From Thermoleophilia bacterium (lineage in GTDB: Bacteria > Actinomycetota > Thermoleophilia > Gaiellales > Gaiellaceae), in NCBI GenBank assembly GCA_020845695.1, contig JADLFG010000043.1, positions 1-11,815 on the forward strand: a stretch of 11,815 nt of DNA. Direction: 5' to 3'. The number at the start of each line of letters is the position of its first letter. The stretch's first letter is position 1. The notes below the pieces were generated by a model that was not told where the DNA came from, did no database searches, and saw only the letters and a program-made list of their open reading frames with translations. Of the stretch, positions 6,054 through 11,815 are shown in pieces. Both the position numbers and the translations under genes were made by a program.

Positions 6054-6710
6054 TCAGACCGAGCGGCCGCCCTCGCGCCAGACCGGGCCTTGTGTCAGTA
6101 CGTGCCGCGTGTCGCAACGGACGCGGCGCAGCTCGAGCCGGCCCCGGATCCCCTCCTCGTCGAGGCGGGCGAGGCTGCGGCGCACCATCGTCGGCGCGGC
6201 GCCGTAGCCGGCGAGCCGGGCGGAGCGGAAGCGGAAGCGGGGTCTCGGGCCGTCGAACAGGAACGGGTTCGTCGGTCCCAGGAGCAGCGCGCCGCGCTCG
6301 ATGTCGCCGGACGAGGCAAGCTCGAGCTCGAGGTGGAGGTCGGACCAGTCGGCGGGCAGGCGCGCGGCGAGGTCGTCCCAGCTTGCCGCGAGGGAGGGCG
6401 CGGGCGGCGGCGGTGCCGACTCGGAGAGGAGGTACGCGTCCCCGTCGGGCACGGTCAGCCGCGCGTCGATGCCTTCCGACTCGAGGCGCTCGAGCACCCG
6501 CAGCGCCGCCTCCCGGGAGGGGCCGCCGACGCCCGCCGGGGTAACCCGCAGGCGGAACGTCGTGCCCGTGCGCCCCGGCCCGAGCGGCCCGAGCAGGGCG
6601 GCCGCCCGGTCGGCCCGGCCGGCGTCGACCACGGACAGGACGACCCGGGCCTCGGCCCAGCCGGCCGGGAGCCCGTCGAGCACCGCCGAGAGCCGTTCGC
6701 CGAGGGTCAT
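6054..6710 (-). CDS. Unknown protein with two tandem homologous halves
   Basis: A 218-residue soluble protein that I do not recognise as any named family. Residues about 1-87 and 105-200 align with each other. Each half has L..L..LP..W (LDGLPAGWAEARVVL; LAARLPADWSDLHLEL), an LLGP turn (LLGPLGPGR; LLGPTNPFL), an arginine-rich strand (TFRLRV; RFRFRS), then G..P....+.L.RL..EGI.(A/G)RL (VLERLESEGIDARL; SLARLDEEGIRGRL). A proline-rich linker SAPPPPAPS joins them. The C-terminus TQGPVWREGGRSV looks conserved from my memory of Thermoleophilia proteins. The ATG at 6710 is six bases after TACAAT on the minus strand, so the mRNA is probably leaderless. It converges on pheT and diverges from the E1-alpha gene. 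The fold is likely an alpha/beta repeat; function unknown. Confidence 0.8.
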   Translation of the reverse strand: MTLGERLSAVLDGLPAGWAEARVVLSVVDAGRADRAAALLGPLGPGRTGTTFRLRVTPAGVGGPSREAALRVLERLESEGIDARLTVPDGDAYLLSESAPPPPAPSLAASWDDLAARLPADWSDLHLELELASSGDIERGALLLGPTNPFLFDGPRPRFRFRSARLAGYGAAPTMVRRSLARLDEEGIRGRLELRRVRCDTRHVLTQGPVWREGGRSV

Positions 6711-6716
6711 GCGGGG

Positions 6717-6722
6717 ATTGTA
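6717..6722 (-). promoter_or_regulatory. -10 element for the two-repeat protein
   Basis: TACAAT on the minus strand (6722-6717) is a near-consensus -10 hexamer, a strong signal in this GC-rich background. Six bases separate it from the ATG at 6710, leaving no room for an SD. A weak -35 (ATCACG, 6745-6740) lies 17 bases upstream. Confidence 0.6.
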
Positions 6723-6736
6723 TTGGGCCGCTCTGG

Positions 6737-6742
6737 TAGCGT
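6737..6742 (+). promoter_or_regulatory. Putative -10 element for the dehydrogenase operon
   Basis: TAGCGT (6737-6742), preceded by TGG, is followed by seven bases and then the GTG at 6750. This matches the spacing at other apparently leaderless starts in the window and supports that GTG over the one at 6741, which overlaps the hexamer. No good -35 is visible. Confidence 0.5.
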
Positions 6743-6749
6743 GATTCAG

Positions 6750-7724
6750 GTGGCCAAGGTCGAGCAGCGGGGGCAGGCGCTGTCGCGCGAGCGACTGCTC
6801 GACTTCCTGCGCGAGATGCTCCTCATCCGCCGTTTCGAGGAGAAGGTCGAGGAGCGCTTCCGGGCCGGCGACCTGTCCGGGTTCCTGCACGTCGCGCTCG
6901 GGCAGGAGGCGGTCGCGGTCGGCGTTTGCCGGGCGCTCGACGAGGGCGACGTGGTCGCGTCCACCCACCGTGCGCACGCGCACGCGCTCGCGCTCGGGAT
7001 GCACCCGAACGAGCTGATGGCTGAGCTGTACGGGAAGGTCGAAGGCTGCTCGCGCGGCTACGGGGGCTCGATGCACCTCTACGACGTCGCCCGCGGCCTG
7101 CTCGGCTCGAACGCCGTCGTCGGTGGCGGCCTCCCCGCGATCGCCGGCTCCGCGCTCGCGTTCAAGCTCCGCGGCGAGCCGCGCGTCGCCGTCGCGTTCT
7201 TCGGCGACGGCGCCACGAACACCGGCGCGTTCCACGAGTCGCTGAACCTGGCGCAGCTCTGGGGCGTCCCCGCCGTCTTCGTCTGCGAGCACAACGGCTG
7301 GGCCGAGTCGACGCCCGCCTGGCAGCACCTCCCGATCACGGATCTCGCGCAGCGCGCGGTCGCGTTCGGGATGCACTCGATCACGGTCGACGGCCAGGAC
7401 GTCGAGGCCGTCTACCACGCTGCGCACCGCGCGACGAAGCATGCCCGCGACGGCAAGGGCCCCGTGTTCCTGCTCGCGAGCACGTACCGCCTGACCGGCC
7501 ACTACGTCGGCGACCCGCAGGTGTACCGCTCGAAGGAGGAGCTGCGGGAAGCGCGCGAGACGCAGGACCCGCTCGCGAAGCTGCGCGCGAAGCTCGAGCT
7601 CGTGGATGCCGACTGGGAGGGGCTCGAGCGGGAGGTCGCCGAGCTCGTCCAGGCCTCCGCGGAGTTCGCGCGTCACGGCACCGACCACCGTCCCGAGGAC
7701 GCGCTCGAGAACGTGTACGCCTGA
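6750..7724 (+). CDS. Thiamine-diphosphate-dependent dehydrogenase E1 component, alpha subunit (pyruvate/acetoin type)
   Basis: Alpha subunit of an alpha2-beta2 E1 that decarboxylates a 2-oxo acid (probably pyruvate) or cleaves acetoin and passes the acyl group to lipoyl-E2. The 324-residue protein has the family blocks in order: LLIRRFEEKVEERF near the N-terminus, GFLHVALGQEAVAVGV, THRAHAHALALG, GGSMHLYD, then the ThDP/Mg2+ motif starting GDGATNTGAFHE (GDG at 152-154) and closing with CEHNGWAEST, and near the C-terminus TYRLTGHYVGDPQVYRSKEE. The GGSMH and GHYVGDP...YR features look closest to acetoin dehydrogenase AcoA or short PdhA proteins, so the substrate is left open. A GTG at 6741 would add three residues. 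It leads an operon with the E1-beta gene two bases downstream. Confidence 0.92.
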   Translation: MAKVEQRGQALSRERLLDFLREMLLIRRFEEKVEERFRAGDLSGFLHVALGQEAVAVGVCRALDEGDVVASTHRAHAHALALGMHPNELMAELYGKVEGCSRGYGGSMHLYDVARGLLGSNAVVGGGLPAIAGSALAFKLRGEPRVAVAFFGDGATNTGAFHESLNLAQLWGVPAVFVCEHNGWAESTPAWQHLPITDLAQRAVAFGMHSITVDGQDVEAVYHAAHRATKHARDGKGPVFLLASTYRLTGHYVGDPQVYRSKEELREARETQDPLAKLRAKLELVDADWEGLEREVAELVQASAEFARHGTDHRPEDALENVYA

Positions 7725-7726
7725 CG

Positions 7727-8707
7727 ATGGCGACGATGACCTACAGGGAGGCGGTGCGGGACGCGATGGCCCAGGCCATGCGTGCCGACCCCGACGTCTT
7801 CCTGATGGGCGAGGACATCGCCGAGATGGGCGGCTCGATGGGCGTCACGCACGGGCTGCTCGGCGAGTTCGGGCCCGAGCGGGTGCGCAACACGCCGATC
7901 TCGGAGCTGGCGATCGTCGGCGCCGGCATCGGCGCAGCCATGCAGGGGATGCGCCCGATCGTCGAGATCATGTACGAGGACTTCACGACGCTCGCGATGG
8001 AGCAGATCGTGAACCAGGCGGCGAAGCACCGCTACATGTCCGGCGGGCAGCTCTCGGTGCCGCTGACGATTCGCACGCAGGGCGGCGCCGGCTGGTCGCC
8101 CGGCGCGCAGCACGCCCAGCAGCTGGAGGCGTGGTTCTGCCACATCCCCGGGCTGAAGGTGGTCTTCCCGTCCACGCCCGAGGATGCCCGCGCGCTGCTC
8201 TGGGCGTCGATCCACGACGACAACTGCGTCCTCTTCTTCGAGCACAGGCTGCTCTACCCGCTCAAGGGGGAGGTGCCGGACGAGATCGAAGCGGTCGAGC
8301 TTGGCAGCGCCCGCGTCCACCGCGAGGGCGACGACGTCACGGTTGTCGCGATCGGCCGCCTCGTCCACGACGCTTTGAGGGCCGCCGCCCGGGCCGAGGC
8401 CGAGGGGATCTCGGTCGAGGTGCTCGACCCGCGGACGCTGCAGCCGCTCGACGAGGGCGCCATCGCTCGCTCGGTCCGCAAGACGAGCCGCTGCGTCGTC
8501 GCCCACGAGGCGGTCGTCCGGATGGGCTTCGGCGCCGAGATCTCCGCGGTCGTGCAGGAGCGCGCGTTCGACTACCTGGACGCGCCGGTTGAGCGGGTGG
8601 GGGCGAAGTTCTGCCCGATCCCGTTCGCGCCGGTGATGGAGCAGTGGGTGGTACCGCACGAGGACGACGTACTCGCGGCGATCCGCCGCACGGTCGGGAG
8701 GGAGTGA
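7727..8707 (+). CDS. Thiamine-diphosphate-dependent dehydrogenase E1 component, beta subunit
   Basis: Beta subunit of the same E1 heterotetramer; it completes the thiamine-diphosphate site at the alpha-beta interface. The 326 residues match the usual 325 or so. Visible family features are TYREAVRDAMAQAM at the start, FLMGEDIAEMGG, RVRNTPISELAIVGAGIGAA with E60 as the conserved glutamate that activates the cofactor, YEDFTTLAMEQIVNQAAKHRYMSGGQ, and GAQHAQ with H129, a conserved active-site histidine. The second domain (transketolase C-terminal type) begins around VTVVAIGRLVHDAL and has VEVLDPRTLQPLD. It starts two bases after the E1-alpha TGA with no clear SD, so translation is likely coupled. 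Confidence 0.95.
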   Translation: MATMTYREAVRDAMAQAMRADPDVFLMGEDIAEMGGSMGVTHGLLGEFGPERVRNTPISELAIVGAGIGAAMQGMRPIVEIMYEDFTTLAMEQIVNQAAKHRYMSGGQLSVPLTIRTQGGAGWSPGAQHAQQLEAWFCHIPGLKVVFPSTPEDARALLWASIHDDNCVLFFEHRLLYPLKGEVPDEIEAVELGSARVHREGDDVTVVAIGRLVHDALRAAARAEAEGISVEVLDPRTLQPLDEGAIARSVRKTSRCVVAHEAVVRMGFGAEISAVVQERAFDYLDAPVERVGAKFCPIPFAPVMEQWVVPHEDDVLAAIRRTVGRE

Positions 8708-8710
8708 CAC

Positions 8711-9949
8711 GTGGCGACTGAGGTGACGCTGCCCCGCCTCGGGCAGGGCATGGAAACCGGCACGATCGTCCGCTGGCTGAAGGCGGAGGGCGACGAGGTC
8801 GCCCAGGACGAGCCGCTCTACGAGCTCGACACGGAGAAGGTGACGCAGGAGGTCGAGTCACCGGTCGCGGGCGTGCTACTTGCGATCCTCGCTCCCGAGG
8901 GCTCGGAGGTGCCGGTCGGCGCGCCCATCTGCGTGCTCGGCGCGGCCGGCGAGGAGGTTGTCGTCAGCCCGCCGCCCGCCTCCGCAGCCCCGGCGTCGCA
9001 GGCACCTTCCGCCGAGCCGGCGGCTACCGAGGCCCCCGCCGCAGCCGCCCCCGCCGAGGCCGCGTCCGACGGCCGGGCCAAGGCCTCGCCGCTCGCGCGG
9101 CGGATGGCGAAGGAGCGGGGTGTCGATCTGGCCTCGATCGTCGGCACCGGCCCGGACGGGCGAATCGTCGCCGAGGACGTGGAGCGCGCGGCCGCCGGTG
9201 CGGCGGCCGCCCCGGCATTGGCGCCCGCGCCAGCGCCGCCGGTGCCGGCTGCCGGTCCGGCTCCGAGCGGGGTGGACACCGTCAGGCTCTCGAGCGTGCG
9301 GCGCACGATCGCGCGGCGCCTCAGCGAGGCGTGGCAGGCGCCGCATTTCGCCGTCTCGATGACCGCGGACATGGGCCGCATCGTCGAGCTGCGCGAGGCG
9401 CTCGTCACCCGCACGCCCGACGGCGCCGCGAGGCCGACCTACTCGGACCTCGTCACGAAGGTCTGTGCGGTCGCGTTGCTGCGCCACCCGGCGCTGAATG
9501 CGCACTACGCCGACGGGGAGATCAGGCGGTTCGCAACCGTGAACGTCGGCATCGCGGTCGCGATCCCGGACGGGCTCGTCGTTCCCGTGCTGCGCGGGGT
9601 CGAGACGCAGACGGTGCCGGCGCTCGCGGCCGCCCGCCACGAGCTCGTCGAGCGCACCCGCAAGGGTGAGCTCACCCCGGAGGACGTGGACGGCGGCACC
9701 TTCACGATCTCGAACCTCGGCATGTACGGGGTCGAGCGGTTCTTCGCCGTCCTCAACCCGCCGCAGGTCGCGATCCTCGCCGCCGGCTCGATCGGGGACC
9801 GCCCGGTCGCCGAGGCGGGCGAGGTCGTCGTCCGCCCGCGGCTGGAGCTGGCCCTCTCCTGCGACCACCGAGCGGTCGACGGCGCCACCGCGGCCGAGTT
9901 CCTGCGCGAGGTCAAAGACCTGCTCGAGGAACCGGGCCTGGCCCTGTAG
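8711..9949 (+). CDS. Dihydrolipoamide acyltransferase (E2) of the 2-oxo acid/acetoin dehydrogenase complex
   Basis: Core E2 subunit that receives the acyl group on a swinging lipoyl arm and transfers it to CoA. The 412-residue protein has one lipoyl domain (1-77) with the modified lysine K43 in LDTEKVTQEV; an Ala/Pro-rich linker (about 85-120); a peripheral-subunit-binding domain at about 124-161 (ASPLARRMAKERGVDL ... GTGPDGRIVAEDV) that would hold E1 or E3; a second Ala/Pro linker; and the catalytic domain from about 188 (LSSVRRTIARRLSEAW) to the end. The active-site motif is DHRAVDG with H386 and D390. The start is GTG, preceded by the strong SD GGGAGGGAG that overlaps the end of the E1-beta gene. 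Its TAG stop abuts a REP-like hairpin. The acyl group (acetyl or other) cannot be told from sequence. Confidence 0.94.
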   Translation: MATEVTLPRLGQGMETGTIVRWLKAEGDEVAQDEPLYELDTEKVTQEVESPVAGVLLAILAPEGSEVPVGAPICVLGAAGEEVVVSPPPASAAPASQAPSAEPAATEAPAAAAPAEAASDGRAKASPLARRMAKERGVDLASIVGTGPDGRIVAEDVERAAAGAAAAPALAPAPAPPVPAAGPAPSGVDTVRLSSVRRTIARRLSEAWQAPHFAVSMTADMGRIVELREALVTRTPDGAARPTYSDLVTKVCAVALLRHPALNAHYADGEIRRFATVNVGIAVAIPDGLVVPVLRGVETQTVPALAAARHELVERTRKGELTPEDVDGGTFTISNLGMYGVERFFAVLNPPQVAILAAGSIGDRPVAEAGEVVVRPRLELALSCDHRAVDGATAAEFLREVKDLLEEPGLAL

Positions 9950-9950
9950 G

Positions 9951-9968
9951 GGCGACACTCGTGTCGCC
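9951..9968. repeat. REP-like hairpin at the E2 stop codon
   Basis: GGCGACAC (9951-9958) and GTGTCGCC (9961-9968) are exact reverse complements around TC. The longer string TGTAGGGGCGACAC that precedes and includes the stem contains the E2 TAG. From memory, GTAGGGGCGA...TCGCC hairpins are common REP elements next to RAYT genes in high-GC and Chloroflexi genomes. No T tract follows, but it may also serve as a transcript stem after E2. Confidence 0.6.
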
Positions 9969-10222
9969 TGCTCTGCCAGGACGACGATCCCGTGGACGTG
10001 GTTCGGCATCACGACGAACGCGTCGAGCCCGACGGCCGCGTGCCGCAGCGGCAACCCGTACCAGCATGCCGCGACCGGCCCGCCGAGCTCGTTCAACCGG
10101 GCGGATCCGTCGTCGACCGAGCCGAGCACGCACGCGTGGTCGCGCACGCGGACGGTGACGAAGTACGCGCCCGGGCTCGCGTAGTCGAAGTCCCGGAGGC
10201 GAGGGTGTTTGCGCGCGCGCAC
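9969..10222 (-). pseudogene. Truncated REP-associated Y1 transposase (RAYT) remnant
   Basis: The minus strand encodes about 85 residues that match the N-terminal part of REP-associated tyrosine transposases (TnpA_REP/Y1_Tnp): RLRDFDYASPGAYFVTVRVR, then CVLG, ARLNELGGPVAACW, and LDAFVVMPNHVHGIVVL. HVH is the HUH metal-binding motif of Y1 nucleases. The GTG at 10222 is a plausible start. The similarity ends at about 9969, exactly where the REP-like hairpin begins. The downstream half of the family, including the helix with the catalytic tyrosine, is absent; the frame merely runs on antisense to E2. It is therefore a broken gene, inserted against the direction of the dehydrogenase operon. Confidence 0.8.
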
Positions 10223-10263
10223 GCGACCATCATCGCGCGGGAGATGTGACGTGTCCGTGCCGG

Positions 10264-10269
10264 TAGGAT
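10264..10269 (+). promoter_or_regulatory. Possible -10 element for lpdA
   Basis: TAGGAT lies 34 bases before the lpdA ATG and fits the TAnnnT pattern, but no good -35 is found at 16-18 bases. An own promoter would make sense, because the RAYT remnant separates lpdA from the rest of the operon. The lpdA SD is GGGGAG at 10293-10298, five bases before the ATG. Confidence 0.35.
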
Positions 10270-10303
10270 CGCGGAAGCGAAACACGACCCGGGGGGAGCC
10301 CGT

Positions 10304-11692
10304 ATGGAATGCGATGTCGCCGTCCTCGGTGGAGGCCCCGGCGGCTACACCGCCGCGATCCGCGCCGCCCAGCTTGGCGCGAAGACAGTCTGTATCGAGA
10401 AGGGCGAGACGCTCGGTGGAACCTGTCTCAACGTCGGCTGCATCCCGACGAAGGCGTGGGTGCAGACCGCCCAGGCGCTCAAGGCGGCCGGCGAGACGTT
10501 CGGTAAGCTCGGGGTCCGCGTCGGCGAGCCCGAGCTCGACCTGGCGGCCGCGAACGCGTGGAAGACAGGCGTCGTCAGGCAGCACACCCAGGGCGTCGCC
10601 GGGCTGTTCAAGGCAAACGGCGTCGAATGGGTCAGGGGTGAGGGCCGCTTCACCGGGCCTGGCGCGATCGCGGTCGAGGGTGGGGAGGAGGTCCGGTTCC
10701 GCCAGGCGATCGTCGCGACCGGCGCGCTGCCGCTGCGCCCGCCGATCCCGGGGCTCGACTCGGCCCGCTGCGTCGACTCGACCGGCATGCTGGCCCAGGA
10801 GGCGGTGCCGAGCCGCCTCGTCGTCCTCGGCGGCGGCATCATCGGCTGCGAGTTCGCGTCGATCTTCCAGCGGTTCGGGGCCGAAGTCACGATCGTCGAG
10901 CTCTTGCCGACCTTGATCCCGCAGGAGGACGAGGAGGCCGCGAAGGAGCTGCGTCGCGCGTTCGGCAAGCGCGGCATCACCGTCCACCTCGAGGCGCGCT
11001 GCGAGCGGGTCGAGGAGAGCGAGGATGGCCTGCGGGTCACGCTCGCGGGCGGCGAAACGGTCGACTGCGACCTGATGCTCGTTGCGACCGGCCGCGGGCC
11101 GCTCGTCGAGGGGATCGGTCTCGAGTCCGCCGGCGTCCGCTTCGACCCGAAGCGGGGGATCGAGACCGACGAGCGGCGGCGCACGAGCGTCGCGAACATC
11201 TACGCGGTCGGCGACGTCGCTGGCCACTGGCAGCTCGCGCACACCGCGTTTCGGGAGGGCGAGGTCGCGGCGGAGAACGCCTGCGGACACGACGCGGTCG
11301 TGGACGCGCGCGGCGTGCCGAGGCCGGTCTACACCGATCCGGAGATCGCGGGAGTCGGCCTGACCGAGCGGGACGCGCGGGAGCGCTACGGCGACGACGT
11401 GCGGGTCGGTAAGTTCCCGTTCTCGGCGAACGCGCGGGCGGTGATGCAGAACGAGCCGGCGGGTTGGGTGAAGTCGATCCACGAGGCCCGCTACGGGGAG
11501 CTGCTCGGCCTGGTCATGGTCGGCCCGCACGTGACCGACCTCGTCGAGGCCGGCGTCGTCGCGCTCGACGCGGAGTGCACGGTGGACACGGTCGCCGACG
11601 GGATGGCGGCGCACCCGACGCTGTCCGAGGCGATCAAGGAGGCGGGGCTCGTCGCGCTCGGCCGCGCGATCCATGTCCCGAACCGTCGCTAG
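10304..11692 (+). CDS. lpdA: Dihydrolipoamide dehydrogenase (E3)
   Basis: Flavoprotein disulfide reductase that reoxidises dihydrolipoamide on E2 and reduces NAD+, completing the complex encoded upstream. The 462-residue length is typical. FAD-binding GGGPGGYTAAIRAAQLG starts at residue 9, and the redox disulfide motif GGTCLNVGCIPTK has C41 and C46. The NAD-binding Rossmann motif is VVLGGGIIGCEFASIFQRFG, the second FAD motif is NIYAVGDVAG, and the C-terminal dimer interface has HPTLSE, with H437 and E442 forming the active-site His-Glu pair. There is no N-terminal lipoyl domain. The ATG has a purine-rich SD (10293-10298). It lies 354 bases after E2, unlike the tight spacing of the other three subunit genes, because a RAYT remnant occupies the gap. 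Confidence 0.96.
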   Translation: MECDVAVLGGGPGGYTAAIRAAQLGAKTVCIEKGETLGGTCLNVGCIPTKAWVQTAQALKAAGETFGKLGVRVGEPELDLAAANAWKTGVVRQHTQGVAGLFKANGVEWVRGEGRFTGPGAIAVEGGEEVRFRQAIVATGALPLRPPIPGLDSARCVDSTGMLAQEAVPSRLVVLGGGIIGCEFASIFQRFGAEVTIVELLPTLIPQEDEEAAKELRRAFGKRGITVHLEARCERVEESEDGLRVTLAGGETVDCDLMLVATGRGPLVEGIGLESAGVRFDPKRGIETDERRRTSVANIYAVGDVAGHWQLAHTAFREGEVAAENACGHDAVVDARGVPRPVYTDPEIAGVGLTERDARERYGDDVRVGKFPFSANARAVMQNEPAGWVKSIHEARYGELLGLVMVGPHVTDLVEAGVVALDAECTVDTVADGMAAHPTLSEAIKEAGLVALGRAIHVPNRR

Positions 11693-11733
11693 CCTCGATT
11701 CCCCGCGAGCTGGGCTGGCGACGGAAGCAGAGA

Positions 11734-11793
11734 CGTCCTCCTGTGCAGGGATGATTCGGGTTCTCTGGACCTGCTCCCTGCACAAGGAGGACG
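11734..11793 (+). promoter_or_regulatory. Long hairpin that masks the next gene's ribosome binding site
   Basis: CGTCCTCCTGTGCAGGGA (11734-11751) pairs with TCCCTGCACAAGGAGGACG (11775-11793): 18 base pairs with one bulged A at 11784 or 11785. The 23-base loop can form a further 5-bp stem, GGTTC with GGACC. The right arm contains AAGGAGG (11784-11790), the SD for the start codon at 11798, which pairs with the CCTCCT anti-SD at 11737-11742. This is the architecture of a translational switch or leader element. It could also be a small mobile repeat, or a stem after lpdA; no T tract follows. Confidence 0.65.
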
Positions 11794-11797
11794 CACC

Positions 11798-11815
11798 TTG
11801 AGGGTGAAGTATGGC
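11798..11815 (+). CDS. Start of an unidentified gene, cut by the window edge
   Basis: A TTG at 11798 lies seven bases after the strong SD AAGGAGG (11784-11790) and opens a frame reading M-R-V-K-Y-G to the end of the window. A GTG at 11804 in the same frame is the alternative start but has poorer spacing. Six codons are too few to identify the product. Its SD is buried in a long hairpin, so its translation may be controlled. Confidence 0.45.

Noticed and set aside
6090..6749. Upstream extension of the E1-alpha frame
   Set aside because: It runs antisense to the two-repeat protein and shows no E1 similarity. The family N-terminus begins just after 6750.
10210..10221. GC dinucleotide run (gcgcgcgcgc)
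   Set aside because: Too short to be a meaningful microsatellite in a genome of this composition.
8876..11785. A 969-codon open frame on the minus strand across E2, the gap and lpdA
   Set aside because: It is antisense to clear E2 and lpdA genes and has the R/D/V/A-rich composition of a GC-rich shadow frame. Only the stretch at 9969-10222 shows protein-family similarity, and that is the RAYT remnant.
11734..11793. The right-end inverted repeat as an intrinsic terminator of lpdA
   Set aside because: No T tract follows either arm, and the right arm contains a functional-looking SD followed by a start codon, so a translational role is more likely.

Overview
The window is about 11.8 kb of very GC-rich bacterial DNA. 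Nearly every codon ends in G or C, several starts are GTG or apparently CTG, and several first genes have a -10-like hexamer only 6-7 bases before the start codon with no room for a Shine-Dalgarno (SD) site. This points to an actinobacterium. The set of genes, including a two-repeat protein of unknown function on the minus strand, fits the Thermoleophilia (Gaiella/Solirubrobacter side) best, but that placement is an inference.

Layout. (1) 121-1679: a minus-strand SpoU/TrmH-type RNA 2'-O-methyltransferase diverges from a plus-strand pair, a conserved small protein of unknown function and a SnoaL-like small protein, which overlap at a CTGA junction. (2) 1680-1989: a gene-free stretch between converging genes, full of short palindromes, including a perfect 36-bp palindrome and a second copy of its GGGGTC-GACCCC core. 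(3) 1990-6011: a minus-strand SAM-dependent methyltransferase shares a 24-bp divergent promoter region with pheS-pheT, which encode the two subunits of phenylalanyl-tRNA synthetase. (4) 6054-6710: a minus-strand protein of unknown function made of two homologous halves. (5) 6750-11692: an operon for a 2-oxo acid (pyruvate) or acetoin dehydrogenase complex, in order E1-alpha, E1-beta, E2, then E3 (lpdA). A truncated REP-associated Y1 transposase (RAYT) with a short REP-like hairpin sits between E2 and E3. (6) 11693-11815: a strong imperfect inverted repeat whose right arm contains the SD sequence of a gene that starts at the window edge.

The core is housekeeping: tRNA charging, rRNA/tRNA methylation and oxidative decarboxylation feeding acetyl-CoA. 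The dehydrogenase genes supply a complete complex: E1 decarboxylates with thiamine diphosphate, E2 carries the acyl group on lipoyl-lysine to CoA, and E3 reoxidises dihydrolipoamide with FAD and NAD. I see no sign of a new defence or biosynthetic system. The most interesting signals are regulatory and structural: the SD-masking hairpin at the right end, compact divergent promoters with apparently leaderless starts, palindromic repeats plus a RAYT remnant, and the internally duplicated unknown protein.
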